This document shows, piece by piece, positions 16,453 through 24,492 of a stretch of 64,000 nt of DNA (the stretch's first letter is position 1; the number at the start of each line of letters is the position of its first letter). Under the pieces are notes generated by a model that was not told the DNA's origin, did no database searches, and saw nothing but the letters and a program-made list of their open reading frames with translations. The translations under genes and the position numbers were made by a program. This stretch comes from Streptomyces sp. NP160 (GTDB taxonomy: Bacteria; Actinomycetota; Actinomycetes; Actinomycetales; Quadrisphaeraceae), in NCBI RefSeq assembly GCF_006335115.1, contig NZ_VDMJ01000004.1, forward strand, positions 97,386-161,385, given 5' to 3'.

Positions 16453-17508
16453 ATGGAGCAGCGAGCACTGGGACGGTCGGGGCTGAAGGTCTCGACGATG
16501 ACCCTGGGGACGGCGGGCTTCGGAGGCGGCCTGGCCGCCTTCGGCAACACGCAGCTGGACGGCGCCAAGCGGCAGCTGGCGATGGCGAGGGACGCCGGCG
16601 TGACGCTGGTGGACACCGCCGACGCCTACTCGACAGGCCTGTCGGAGGAGATCGTCGGGCAGGCCCTGGCCGGCCAGCGCGACGACTGGCTGATCGCCAC
16701 CAAGGTCCGCTTCCCCATGGGGGAGGGGCCCAACGACCGCGGCCTGTCGCGCCACCACGTCATCAGCGGCTGCGAGGCCAGCCTGCGCCGCCTCGGCACC
16801 GACCACATCGACCTGTACCAGCTGCACGAGTGGGACGGTCAGACGCCCGTCGAGGAGACGCTGGCAGCGCTGCAGCACCTCGTCGACTCCGGCAAGGTCA
16901 GGTACGTGGGGGTGTCCAACTTCTCCGCGTGGCACCTCATGAAGGTGCTCGGCGCCGCCGAGCGCGACCGGCTCGTCAGGCCCGTCGCGCAGCAGATCTA
17001 CTACACCCTGGAGAGCCGCGAGGCCGAGAACGAGCTGCTCCCGGCCGCCGCGGACCAGGGGCTCGGCGTGCTCATCTGGAGCCCGCTGGCGGGCGGGCTG
17101 CTGTCGGGCAAGTACACCCGCGGGGCCGACGGCCAGGTGGAGGGCCCGAAGGGCTCGCGCCACCTCGGTGACTGGAACGAGCCGCCGGTGAACACCCCCG
17201 ACCGGCTCTTCGCCACCATCGACGTGCTGCGCGAGGTCGCCGCGGGCCGCGGCGTGTCCGGCGCGCAGGTGGCGCTGGCCTGGCTGCTGACCCGCCCGAC
17301 CGTCACCTCGGTGATCCTCGGCGCGCGCACGGAGGAGCAGCTGGCCGACAACCTCGCCGCGGGCTCGCTGGAGCTGTCCGCCGAGGAGGTGTCCGCGCTG
17401 GAGGAGGTCAGCCGCCAGCCGCTGCAGTACCCGTACTGGCACCAGAAGATGACCGCGTCGGACCTGCTCGGTCCCGCCGACCAGGTGCTGCACCGCAACC
17501 ACGCCTGA
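16453..17508 (+). CDS. Aldo/keto reductase
   Basis: 351 residues with the full catalytic tetrad of the (beta/alpha)8 aldo/keto reductase family: Asp54 and Tyr59 in DTADAY, Lys84 in ATKVR and His125 in YQLHE. The NADPH-binding C-terminal part ([16 protein letters not shown]) is present. The opening [14 protein letters not shown] is typical of the YhdN/general-stress-like actinobacterial group. It should reduce aldehydes or ketones with NADPH; the substrate is not evident. A strong 18-bp hairpin follows the gene. Confidence 0.94.
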   Translation: MEQRALGRSGLKVSTMTLGTAGFGGGLAAFGNTQLDGAKRQLAMARDAGVTLVDTADAYSTGLSEEIVGQALAGQRDDWLIATKVRFPMGEGPNDRGLSRHHVISGCEASLRRLGTDHIDLYQLHEWDGQTPVEETLAALQHLVDSGKVRYVGVSNFSAWHLMKVLGAAERDRLVRPVAQQIYYTLESREAENELLPAAADQGLGVLIWSPLAGGLLSGKYTRGADGQVEGPKGSRHLGDWNEPPVNTPDRLFATIDVLREVAAGRGVSGAQVALAWLLTRPTVTSVILGARTEEQLADNLAAGSLELSAEEVSALEEVSRQPLQYPYWHQKMTASDLLGPADQVLHRNHA

Positions 17509-17524
17509 CCGGCCGCGCCGCCGC

Positions 17525-17565
17525 CCGTCGTCGTCCTGCTCCGCCGGGGAGCAGGACGACGACGG
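17525..17565. terminator. Bidirectional terminator hairpin, 18-bp perfect stem
   Basis: CCGTCGTCGTCCTGCTCC (17525-17542) pairs exactly with its inverse at 17548-17565 around the loop GCCGG. It sits between the convergent aldo/keto reductase and VOC genes, 16 and 12 bases from their stop codons. No T tract. Confidence 0.8.
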
Positions 17566-17577
17566 CGGCAGCGGGGG

Positions 17578-18042
17578 TCAGCCCAGCGGGGCGGTGAGCT
17601 CGAGGTTGATGTCGTCGGGGTCCTGGATGCTCAGGACGGCCATCTCCTGCGCGGGGATCTCGATGACCTCGCCGTGCTCCACGCCGGCGGCGGCCAGCCG
17701 CGCCGAGGCGGCGTCGAGGTCGGCGCGGGAGCCGACGGCCAGGCTGATGTGGTCCAGGCCAGGGCGCTCGGGGCTGAACGTCTGGCCGCTGGCGCCGGGC
17801 ACCGGGCGCAGGCCGAGGATCTGGTCTCCCAGCTCGAAGACCGCGCCGCCGAAGAGACGGTCCGGGTCCTGCGCGGCGGAAGGGTCGCTGCTGAGCTCAG
17901 CGGTCTTGTCGACGGCGGGCTCGGCACCGACCAGCGCCGTGTAGAACGCCTTCGAGCGCTCGATGTCCGTCACGGACAGGCGGACGTGGTGGATGCCCCG
18001 GGGCTGGGCCAGCGGCTGGGTGGTCTGCGTCGTGTCGCTCAC
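17578..18042 (-). CDS. VOC (glyoxalase/dioxygenase superfamily) protein
   Basis: 154 residues forming the two beta-alpha-beta-beta-beta halves of a vicinal oxygen chelate protein: RGIHHVRLSVTDIERSKAFY opens the first half and GLDHISLAV the second; EMAVLSIQDPDDINLEL closes it. Metal ligands would be the His in HHVRL, His in LDHIS and Glu in LEL. Start GTG 18042 has AGGAGG six bases upstream. It follows an SDR gene on the same strand by 50 bases and may be cotranscribed with it. Substrate unknown. Confidence 0.88.
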   Translation of the reverse strand: MSDTTQTTQPLAQPRGIHHVRLSVTDIERSKAFYTALVGAEPAVDKTAELSSDPSAAQDPDRLFGGAVFELGDQILGLRPVPGASGQTFSPERPGLDHISLAVGSRADLDAASARLAAAGVEHGEVIEIPAQEMAVLSIQDPDDINLELTAPLG

Positions 18043-18092
18043 GACAGACCTCCTACCCGCCGGTGATCGAACCACACGTCCGGCCGGGGGCG

Positions 18093-18791
18093 TCAGCTCC
18101 AGCCGATCTCGCCGTCGCGGTCCAGGAAGCGGCCCGACCCGTGGCCGGGCCCCTCGGTGGCCAGGCGCACCACGGCGTCGGTGCCCTCGGTGACCGTCTG
18201 CGGTCCGCTGTGGCCGTTGAGGTCCGTGGCGGTGTAGCCGGGGTCGACCACGTTGACGCGCACGTCCGGCAGCGCCTTCGCGTACTGCGTGGTGAGCATG
18301 ATGAGCGCCGCCTTGGACGCCGTGTAGGCCGGCGCCACCACGGTCGACTCGATGCGCGAGGGGTCGTGCGTGAGGCGGGTGGAGCCGAGACCGCTGGCCA
18401 CGTTGATGACGACGGGGTCTGCCGAGCGGCGCAGCAACGGCAGGAACGCGCGGGTGGTGCGCACCACGCCGAGGAGGTTGACGTCGAGGACGGCGGCGAC
18501 GTCGTCGGCGGACAGGTCCGGGACGTCCACGTGCGCGCCGGAGACGCCGGCGTTGTTGACGAGCACGTCGACCGCGCCCTCGTGGGCCGCGACGTCGGCG
18601 GCCGCGGCCGCCACGGACGCCTCGTCGGTGACGTCGACCTGCACGAAGCGCGCGCCGACCTCCTCGGCGGCGCGTCGACCCGCCTGCGGGTCACGGGCGC
18701 CGAGGAGCACGGTGTGGCCGGCCTCGACGAGGCGGCGGGCGGTCTCGCGGCCGAGGCCCTTGTTGGCCCCGGTGATGAAGGTGGTGGTCAT
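18093..18791 (-). CDS. SDR family oxidoreductase
   Basis: 232 residues: TGANKGLG at 8-15 for the cofactor, NNAG near 85, Ser in NVASG, and the YTASK catalytic pair near 149-153. ATG 18791 has CAGGGT six bases upstream; a longer upstream frame lacks support. It is divergent from an MmyB-type regulator, a very common actinobacterial pairing in which the regulator controls the SDR. The downstream VOC gene may share its transcript. Confidence 0.93.
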   Translation of the reverse strand: MTTTFITGANKGLGRETARRLVEAGHTVLLGARDPQAGRRAAEEVGARFVQVDVTDEASVAAAAADVAAHEGAVDVLVNNAGVSGAHVDVPDLSADDVAAVLDVNLLGVVRTTRAFLPLLRRSADPVVINVASGLGSTRLTHDPSRIESTVVAPAYTASKAALIMLTTQYAKALPDVRVNVVDPGYTATDLNGHSGPQTVTEGTDAVVRLATEGPGHGSGRFLDRDGEIGWS

Positions 18792-18797
18792 GGCTCC

Positions 18798-18803
18798 ACC
18801 CTG
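18798..18803 (-). promoter_or_regulatory. -10 element CAGGGT, leaderless type
   Basis: Six bases (GGAGCC) before ATG 18791. The same stretch contains GGAG, so a Shine-Dalgarno reading is an alternative. Confidence 0.4.
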
Positions 18804-18881
18804 TGCGCCGGCACGGGAGGCGCACCAGGCAGCCGGTGACCGTAGGACCAGCGGTACCAGGCTCGGCGCGGCGCTCCGGGG

Positions 18882-18887
18882 GAGCAT
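18882..18887 (+). promoter_or_regulatory. -10 element GAGCAT, leaderless type
   Basis: Six bases before GTG 18894. An overlapping ATG at 18886 opens a different frame. Confidence 0.45.
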
Positions 18888-18893
18888 GGGGGC

Positions 18894-19799
18894 GTGGAGA
18901 GCGCGACCGGGCTGGGCGCCACCCTGAGGCTGTGGCGGGACCGCCTGCCGCCGTCCGCCGCCGGACTGCCCGCGCGCAGCGGCCGGCGCACCGCCGGGCT
19001 GCGCCGCGAGGAGCTCGCCGAGCTGGCGGGGCTGTCGGTGGACTACGTGGTGCGCCTCGAGCAGGGGCGGGCCACCTCACCGTCGCCGCAGGTGGCCGGG
19101 GCGCTGGCGCGGGCGCTGCAGCTGGACGACGGCGAGCGCGACCACCTCTTCCGCCTCGCCGGGCTCGCCCCGCCCTCGCGCGAGGCGGTGCCGCGCCACA
19201 TCTCCCCGGGGGTGCAGCGCGCGCTGGCCCGCCTCGACGGCACGGCCGCGGTGGCGGTGTTCGCTGCCGACTGGCAGCTGCTGTGGTGGAACCGCACGTG
19301 GGCCGGGCTCTTCGGCGACCCCCTGGCCATCCCCGTGCGGTGGCGCAACTTCGCCCGCTCCGGCTTCCTCGTGCCCGGCGACGGCGACGGCGACGGCGAC
19401 GGCGGCGGCCGCGCCGAGGCCGGGGTGCGGAGGCTGTCGCAGTGGCCCGTGGAGTCGGTGGACGAGGAGGCCGTGCGCGCCGCCGTGGTCGCCGACCTGC
19501 GGCGCGCCTGCGGTCGCTACCCCCGTGACCGGGCGCTGGCAGCACTGGTCCGCGAGCTGCGCGACGGCAGCGAGGGCTTCGCCGCGCTGTGGGCCACCGG
19601 CGCGGTCGGGACCCACCGCGCGGACCACAAGGTGGTGCACCACCCCGCGGTCGGACCGACGACGCTCGACTGCGACGTGCTCACCGACGGCGACGCCGAC
19701 CTGAAGATCGTCGTGATGACGGCGGCGCCGGGCAGCGAGGACGAGAGCCGCCTGCAGCTGGCGGCGCTCGCGGGCCAGGTGGGCGCCGCCACCCCCTGA
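18894..19799 (+). CDS. Helix-turn-helix regulator with MmyB-like ligand-binding domain
   Basis: 301 residues. N-terminal XRE helix-turn-helix at ~20-75 (GLRREELAELAGLSVDYVVRLEQGR is the hallmark of this actinobacterial group, cited here by its parts). From ~105 the MmyB-like PAS-type domain follows, with WQLLWWNRTWAGLFGDP, a Gly-Asp repeat insertion at ~162-172, and HHPAVGPTTLDCDVL. Divergent from the SDR gene; the 102-base spacer should hold its operator, where ACCAG is repeated around CGGT. Likely regulator of the SDR. Confidence 0.92.
   Translation: MESATGLGATLRLWRDRLPPSAAGLPARSGRRTAGLRREELAELAGLSVDYVVRLEQGRATSPSPQVAGALARALQLDDGERDHLFRLAGLAPPSREAVPRHISPGVQRALARLDGTAAVAVFAADWQLLWWNRTWAGLFGDPLAIPVRWRNFARSGFLVPGDGDGDGDGGGRAEAGVRRLSQWPVESVDEEAVRAAVVADLRRACGRYPRDRALAALVRELRDGSEGFAALWATGAVGTHRADHKVVHHPAVGPTTLDCDVLTDGDADLKIVVMTAAPGSEDESRLQLAALAGQVGAATP
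19377..19400. repeat. GGCGAC hexanucleotide repeat, four copies
   Basis: Four exact copies inside the MmyB-type regulator gene encode a Gly-Asp run between two conserved parts of the ligand-binding domain. Slippage would keep the frame. Confidence 0.9.
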
Positions 19800-19821
19800 C
19801 CCCACCGCGGTTCGCGGGGGC

Positions 19822-20394
19822 GTGCCCGAACGGGGGAGGGCGGTGTCGGAGGCGGCGGGCAGGGTGGCGGGCGTGGCGGAGGAGACGGCCGTGCCTGCGG
19901 GGCTGGTGGTGACGCGGCCGATCGTCGTCCCGCCGGCACCCCCGCCGTCCTCGGCCGCCGCGGCGCGCACCATGCGGGCCAACCGCCGGCGCGACACCGC
20001 ACCCGAGCTGGCGGTGCGCCGCGAGCTCTGGCGGCGCGGCCACCGCTACCTGGTCGACGCGACGCCGACCGGCACCAGCAAGCGGCGGCGCGCCGACGTC
20101 GTCCTGCGCGGCGGCCGCGTGGCGGTGTTCGTCGACGGCTGCTTCTGGCACTCGTGCCCCCTGCACCTGCACGTCCCGAAGGCGAACCGCGCGTGGTGGG
20201 AGGTGAAGCTGGCGAGCATCCGCGAGCGCGACGCCCGCACCGACGCCGAGCTGCTCGCCGCGGGGTGGCTGCCGCTGCGGGTGTGGGAGCACGAGGCGCC
20301 GGCCGAGGCGGTCGACAGGATCGAAGCCGCGCTGGCGCAGCACAGCCCTCGAGGCCGCGGACCGGCTGACGACGCAGAGCGCTGGGGAGGCTGA
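19822..20394 (+). CDS. vsr: Very short patch repair (Vsr-type) DNA endonuclease
   Basis: 190 residues. From residue 51, MRANRRRDTAPELAVRREL matches the N-terminal Vsr signature. RRADVV places the metal-binding Asp at residue 92, and VFVDGCFWHSCP supplies the conserved zinc-site Cys and His residues. WWEVKL and DAELLAAGW with VWEHE complete the fold. The enzyme nicks at T:G mismatches arising from 5-methylcytosine deamination. No cytosine methyltransferase lies beside it, so it is an orphan here. Start is uncertain: GTG 19822 or GTG 19843, where GGGGGAGGG is close upstream; the first ~50 residues are not conserved. Confidence 0.9.
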   Translation: MPERGRAVSEAAGRVAGVAEETAVPAGLVVTRPIVVPPAPPPSSAAAARTMRANRRRDTAPELAVRRELWRRGHRYLVDATPTGTSKRRRADVVLRGGRVAVFVDGCFWHSCPLHLHVPKANRAWWEVKLASIRERDARTDAELLAAGWLPLRVWEHEAPAEAVDRIEAALAQHSPRGRGPADDAERWGG

Positions 20395-20396
20395 GT

Positions 20397-20458
20397 CCCG
20401 GTGGGGAGGCTGAGTGCCGCTTCCGGGGCCGGATCCGGGCGTCGGGCTCCCCACCGGG
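20397..20458. terminator. 12-bp inverted repeat between vsr and the diguanylate cyclase gene
   Basis: CCCGGTGGGGAG (20397-20408) pairs exactly with CTCCCCACCGGG (20447-20458) across 38 G/C-rich bases. A direct repeat of GGGGAGGCTGAGT (20384-20396 and 20404-20416) overlaps the left arm. It starts three bases after the vsr stop and lies between convergent genes, so a shared terminator is plausible. Confidence 0.45.
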
Positions 20459-20525
20459 CGCCAGGTTCCCCACCGCGAGGCCGGACCTGGCGCAGCAGCC
20501 CCGATCGATGCGGGAGGGGGCGCGG

Positions 20526-21728
20526 TCAGGAGCTCGGCGGGACGGCGGTGCTGGGGAGGGCGACCACCGGGTCGGCCGGGAGCGTCACCACTGACCGCTC
20601 GACCGCGACCTGCGGCTGCTCCGCCTCACCGGCGACCAGGACCAGGGGCGCTCCGTGGCGCACCCGGTTGCGGCCGGCCCGCTTGGCCTCGTAGAGGGCG
20701 GCGTCGGCGTGGTCGAGCAGCCGTGCCGACAGCTCCGACGCGCGGTCGTCGGTGGTGCGCAGGGGGGCGGTGGTGCTCGCCGTGCCGAGGCTGACGGTGA
20801 CGCGCGGCAGGCCGGGCTCGTCGACCTCCTCCACCGCGGCGCGCAGCCGCTCGGCCAGCCGCGTCACGCGTCCCGCCTCGCCGCGGGCGACGAGGGCGAT
20901 CTCCTCCCCGCCCCAGCGGACCAGCAGGTCGTCCTCGCGGACCGCGCCGCGCAGCGCGTCGGCCACGGCCACGAGCACCCGGTCTCCGACCAGGTGGCCG
21001 TGGGTGTCGTTGACGCGCTTGAAGTGGTCGACGTCGGCGACCACCACCGACACGTGCTCGCCCGCCCGCGACGCCGCCCTCACCAGCGGTCCCACGCGCA
21101 GCGCCAGGCCGTGCCGGTTGAGCAGCCCGGTCAGCTCGTCGAGGCCGGCAGCGCGGGCCGCGGCGGCGCGCGCGGCGTCGAGCTGCTGCGCCAGCGCCCA
21201 CACCACCCCCACCACCACGGCGGGCACGGCGGCCATCGCCACCGACGCGATGAGCGTCAGCAGCGACTGCGGCTCCCACGCGGCGAAGACGAGCGGCGCG
21301 CCCAGGCACGCCAGCGCGGTCAGCGACACCAGGCCCCACCGCCGCAGGTGCATCACGCCGACCACGGGGATCGCGGACAGCACCGACGCGCTGAGCCACT
21401 GCCAGCCGAGGTCCGTCTGCACCACGCCCGAGACCGCGGTGGCCACGGCGCCGACGTGCAGCAGCACCCCGGCCTCGGCGTCGCTCACGCGACGCCGCCG
21501 CAGCAGGTGGACGACGACGACGGCGGCCGCCGCGCAGGTGGCGGCCACCACCCCGCGGGCGATCGCCAGACCGCCACCGGAGAGGACGTCGACGGCGAGC
21601 ACCAGCGCGCACGAGGCAGCGGCGAGACCCGCCAGGAGGGCGAGCACCGCGGTGCGCCACTCCAGGCGGCTCACCACCGGCCAGCCGCGCCACGTCACGC
21701 GTCCCATCATGGCGCCGGTCACCGACAC
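20526..21728 (-). CDS. Membrane diguanylate cyclase (GGDEF)
   Basis: 400 residues. Six or so hydrophobic helices fill residues ~25-182. The GGDEF domain runs from ~195 to 360, with active-site GGEEI at 273-277 and the product-inhibition I-site REDD at 264-267 exactly five residues upstream, plus DELTGLLNR and DVDHFKRVND. It should make cyclic di-GMP and be feedback-inhibited. GTG 21728 has GGAGG four bases upstream. The last 35 residues are Val/Pro-rich. It may oppose the EAL protein at 43766-45622. Confidence 0.94.
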   Translation of the reverse strand: MSVTGAMMGRVTWRGWPVVSRLEWRTAVLALLAGLAAASCALVLAVDVLSGGGLAIARGVVAATCAAAAVVVVHLLRRRRVSDAEAGVLLHVGAVATAVSGVVQTDLGWQWLSASVLSAIPVVGVMHLRRWGLVSLTALACLGAPLVFAAWEPQSLLTLIASVAMAAVPAVVVGVVWALAQQLDAARAAAARAAGLDELTGLLNRHGLALRVGPLVRAASRAGEHVSVVVADVDHFKRVNDTHGHLVGDRVLVAVADALRGAVREDDLLVRWGGEEIALVARGEAGRVTRLAERLRAAVEEVDEPGLPRVTVSLGTASTTAPLRTTDDRASELSARLLDHADAALYEAKRAGRNRVRHGAPLVLVAGEAEQPQVAVERSVVTLPADPVVALPSTAVPPSS

Positions 21729-21761
21729 CTCTCCTCCACGTCCTGCGTTCGGAGGACGTCG

Positions 21762-22580
21762 CTACCCGCGGGTGGCGGCCCGGTCCACGAGGAAGCGCGG
21801 CGCGGCGCAGTCGGCCAGCACCGTCGCGGGCCAGGTCGGGTCGTAGCGGTCGGCCGCGGCCAGCCGCTCCACGGCAGCGCGCTTGCCGGCGCCGTGGCAG
21901 AGCATCAGCACGGAGCGCGACAGGTCGCGGATGGTCGCCACCCCCACGCCCACGCCGTGCCGCGGCACGTTCGCCAGGTCACCGCCGAAGCTGGGGAACG
22001 TCGCCAGGTTGTCCCGCCGGGTGGTCTCCGGCAGCTCCACCACGCGCGTCGTCGCGTCCGGCGGGGTGCCCGGCGGGTTGAAGGCCACGTGGCCGTCGGA
22101 CGCGCCCGAGGCCAGGAGGAACAGGTCCACGCCACCGGCGTCGGCGATCAGCGCGTCGTACGCCGCGGGGCCGTCGGGGTGGTGCGGGTCGGGCAGCCAC
22201 AGGGCGTCGTCGGAGGGACCGCGCCCGGCGCCCGCAGCGCGCTGCAGCGGCTCGAGCACCTCCTGGCGGCCGTACCGCGCGCACGAGTGCGGCGCGGCGG
22301 GGTCCTCGAGCGCCAGCCCGCCGTCGTCGTCCTGCGGCCGGCGCGGGACCAGGTACTCGTCCATGAGGACGACGACGAGCCGGCTGACGTCGAGCCGCTC
22401 CGCCGCCACGCGCCGCGCCAGCGCGGCGTAGGTGCTGGCAGGGCTGCGCCCCGTGGGGCAGCCGAGCAGGAACGCGTCAGCGCGGCGGGTCCGGGCGGCG
22501 GCGAGGCCCTCGACGACCGCGGCCGCAGCCGCCTCGCCGAGGGCCTCGGGGGAGTCCAGGACGGTGGGCTGCACGCGCAC
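21762..22580 (-). CDS. Glucosamine-6-phosphate deaminase / 6-phosphogluconolactonase family protein
   Basis: 272 residues. LLGCPTGRSP near residue 39 is the phosphate-binding loop, LMDEY near 72 carries the acidic pair, and FLLASGASDGHVAFNPPGTP near 155 is the NagB-type catalytic segment with Asp and His. The NagB form of the last motif favours an amino-sugar phosphate deaminase over a lactonase. GTG 22580 has TAGGGT six bases upstream, and this hexamer starts on the stop codon of lat. Confidence 0.82.
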   Translation of the reverse strand: MRVQPTVLDSPEALGEAAAAAVVEGLAAARTRRADAFLLGCPTGRSPASTYAALARRVAAERLDVSRLVVVLMDEYLVPRRPQDDDGGLALEDPAAPHSCARYGRQEVLEPLQRAAGAGRGPSDDALWLPDPHHPDGPAAYDALIADAGGVDLFLLASGASDGHVAFNPPGTPPDATTRVVELPETTRRDNLATFPSFGGDLANVPRHGVGVGVATIRDLSRSVLMLCHGAGKRAAVERLAAADRYDPTWPATVLADCAAPRFLVDRAATRG

Positions 22581-22586
22581 CGCCCG

Positions 22587-22592
22587 ACCCTA
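22587..22592 (-). promoter_or_regulatory. -10 element TAGGGT whose TAG is the stop codon of lat
   Basis: Six bases before GTG 22580. Bases 22590-22592 are the lat stop codon. Confidence 0.5.
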
Positions 22593-23945
22593 GGCAACGA
22601 GCTGGGTGAGCACCCTGTCGAGCGCGTCGACGCCGGCGTCCAGCTCGTCGGGGGTGACGGCCAGCGACGGGCGGAAGCGCAGGCTGCGCGTGCCGCAGCC
22701 GAGCACGAGCACGCCCTCCTCCTTCAGTGCCGCGACCACGGCGCCGCGGGTGGCGGCGTCGGGCAGGTCGACGGCGCACATGAGGCCGCGACCGCGGGGG
22801 TGCGTCACCACCGCGTGGCGGGCGGCCAGGTCCTCCAGGCGCCCCAGCAGCTGGGCGCCCAGCAGGCCGGCGCGCTCCACCAGGCCCTCGGCCTCGATGA
22901 CCTCGAGGATGCGCTGGGAGCGCACCATGTCGGTGAGGTTGCCGCCCCACGTGGAGTTGATGCGCGAGCTGACGGTGAAGACGTTGTCCGGCACCTCGTC
23001 CACCCGGCCGCCGGCCATGACCCCGCAGACCTGCGCCTTCTTGCCGAAGGACAGGACGTCAGGGACGACGCCCAGCTGCTCGAACGCCCACGTGGTCCCG
23101 GTCATCCCGACGCCGGTCTGCACCTCGTCGAGGACGAAGAGCGCGTCGTGGGCGTGGCACAGCTCCTTCATGAGCCGCAGGAACCGCGGGCGGAAGTGGC
23201 GGTCTCCGCCCTCGCCCTGGATCGGCTCCATGATGAAGCAGGCGATGTCGTGCGGGTGCGACTCGAAGGCCGCGCGGGCGGCGGCGAGCGCCTCGTCCTC
23301 CGCGCGCTCCACAGCGGCGTCGTCGCCGAGGCCGGTGTGCGGGGCGGGGATGCGCGGCCAGCCGAACTGCGGGAAGCGCGCGGTCTTGTTCGGGTCGGTG
23401 TTGGTCAGCGACAGGGTGTAGCCCGAGCGGCCGTGGAAGGCGCCCTCCAGGTGCATCACCTGCGAGCCCAGCGCCGGGTCGAGGCCCTTGCTCTCGTTGA
23501 GCCGGCTCTTCCAGTCGAAGGCCACCTTGAGCGCGTTCTCCACGGCCAGGGCGCCGCCGTCGATGAAGAACAGGTGCGGCAGCTCCGGGTGGCCGACCAC
23601 GCGGGCGAAGGTGTCGACGAACTCCGCGAGCTGCGTGGTGTAGATGTCGGAGTTGCTCGGCTTGTGGACCGCCGTCGCGGCGAGCTTGGCGAGGAAGGCC
23701 TCGTCCTGGACCAGCCCGGGGTGGTTGGTGCCGATCGGGTTGGACGCGAAGTACGTGAACAGGTCGAGGTGCTCGCGGCCCGTGGTGGCGTCGCGCAGCC
23801 AGGAGCCGTGCGAGCCGGCCAGGTCGACGACGAGGTCGTAGCCGTCCACGAGCAGGTGCCGCGCCAGGGAGGGCAGCACCTCGTCAGCGCTGATGCAGGA
23901 GCTGGACGAGGAGGACGCGCGGGTGGTGTGGGTGATCACGGCCAT
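22590..23945 (-). CDS. lat: L-lysine 6-transaminase
   Basis: 451 residues, the usual length. It is a class III PLP aminotransferase: cofactor Asp in VLDEVQTG (~273), Schiff-base Lys in SFGKKAQVCG (302 or 303), and EPIQGEGGD (~240), whose Glu acts as the substrate switch in the M. tuberculosis enzyme. It moves the epsilon-amino group of lysine to 2-oxoglutarate, giving 2-aminoadipate semialdehyde, the first step of lysine breakdown or of some secondary pathways. ATG 23945 has TAGAGT six bases upstream. An Lrp-type regulator lies directly upstream on the same strand, as in mycobacteria. Confidence 0.96.
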   Translation of the reverse strand: MAVITHTTRASSSSSSCISADEVLPSLARHLLVDGYDLVVDLAGSHGSWLRDATTGREHLDLFTYFASNPIGTNHPGLVQDEAFLAKLAATAVHKPSNSDIYTTQLAEFVDTFARVVGHPELPHLFFIDGGALAVENALKVAFDWKSRLNESKGLDPALGSQVMHLEGAFHGRSGYTLSLTNTDPNKTARFPQFGWPRIPAPHTGLGDDAAVERAEDEALAAARAAFESHPHDIACFIMEPIQGEGGDRHFRPRFLRLMKELCHAHDALFVLDEVQTGVGMTGTTWAFEQLGVVPDVLSFGKKAQVCGVMAGGRVDEVPDNVFTVSSRINSTWGGNLTDMVRSQRILEVIEAEGLVERAGLLGAQLLGRLEDLAARHAVVTHPRGRGLMCAVDLPDAATRGAVVAALKEEGVLVLGCGTRSLRFRPSLAVTPDELDAGVDALDRVLTQLVA

Positions 23946-23951
23946 GGCGCG

Positions 23952-23957
23952 ACTCTA
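23952..23957 (-). promoter_or_regulatory. -10 element TAGAGT of lat, leaderless type
   Basis: Six bases (CGCGCC) before ATG 23945. Confidence 0.55.
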
Positions 23958-24010
23958 GAGGTCGATGACCCGCGAGCAAAGCCTCCGGCAGGAAGACGAC
24001 CTGTGGAAGT

Positions 24011-24038
24011 GCCGTAGTGACGTCGAATTCACTGCGGC
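24011..24038. promoter_or_regulatory. Imperfect 10-bp inverted repeat upstream of lat
   Basis: GCCGTAGTGA (24011-24020) and TCACTGCGGC (24029-24038) match at 9 of 10 inverted positions with an A/T-containing centre. The right arm includes the stop codon of the lrp-like gene. It lies about 55-80 bases before the lat -10, a fitting place for Lrp binding; a weak terminator is the alternative. Confidence 0.45.
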
Positions 24039-24478
24039 GAGGCGCTGGCGCGCTCGAAGAAGGTCTGCAGCACCACCGTGCTGCGGGTGCGCACCGACGC
24101 CGCCTGCCGGATCCGCTGCAGGAGGTCCTCCAGGGCCCGGGGCGACGCCACCCGCGCCATGAGCAGGTAGCTCGCGTCACCGGCCACCGAGTAGCAGGCA
24201 CTGATCTCCGGCAGGTGCTCCAGCCGGCGGGGCGCGTCGTCGGGCTGGGCCGGGTCGAGCGGGGTGATCTCGATGAACGCGGCCAGCGGCTGGCCCACCG
24301 CCTCCGGGTCCACCACGGCCCGGTACCCGGTGATGACCCCCTCGGCCTCGAGGCGGCGCACCCGCGCCTGCGTGGCCGAGGTCGACAGGCCGGTCTCCCC
24401 GGCGAGCTGGGCGAAGGTGGCCCGGCCGTGGTCGCTGAGCGCGCGGACGAGGGCCAGGTCCGTGGCGTCGAGGGTCAT
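24029..24478 (-). CDS. Lrp/AsnC family transcriptional regulator, likely regulator of lat
   Basis: 149 residues. The N-terminal helix-turn-helix (LDATDLALVRAL, then TFAQLAGETGLSTSATQARVRRL in pieces) is followed by GVITGYRAVVDPEAVG and the RAM ligand-binding domain with YLLMARV. Length and layout are standard. It precedes lat on the same strand by 83 bases. In mycobacteria the Lrp next to lat responds to amino acids and starvation, so a lysine-responsive control of lat is likely. TAGGTT ends eight bases before ATG 24478. Confidence 0.93.
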   Translation of the reverse strand: MTLDATDLALVRALSDHGRATFAQLAGETGLSTSATQARVRRLEAEGVITGYRAVVDPEAVGQPLAAFIEITPLDPAQPDDAPRRLEHLPEISACYSVAGDASYLLMARVASPRALEDLLQRIRQAASVRTRSTVVLQTFFERASASPQ

Positions 24479-24486
24479 GCCCGCAG

Positions 24487-24492
24487 AACCTA
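24487..24492 (-). promoter_or_regulatory. -10 element TAGGTT whose TAG is the stop codon of the upstream M16 gene
   Basis: Eight bases before ATG 24478. Bases 24490-24492 are the stop codon of the M16 gene. Confidence 0.4.

Noticed and set aside
18886..18927. ATG at 18886 as the start of the MmyB-type regulator
   Set aside because: It opens a different frame that soon runs out of sense; it is explained as part of the GAGCAT -10 element before GTG 18894.
20655..24017. 1,120-codon plus-strand frame across the cyclase, nagB-like and lat genes
   Set aside because: It spans three well-supported minus-strand genes and encodes His/Gln/Arg/Val-rich sequence of no known type.
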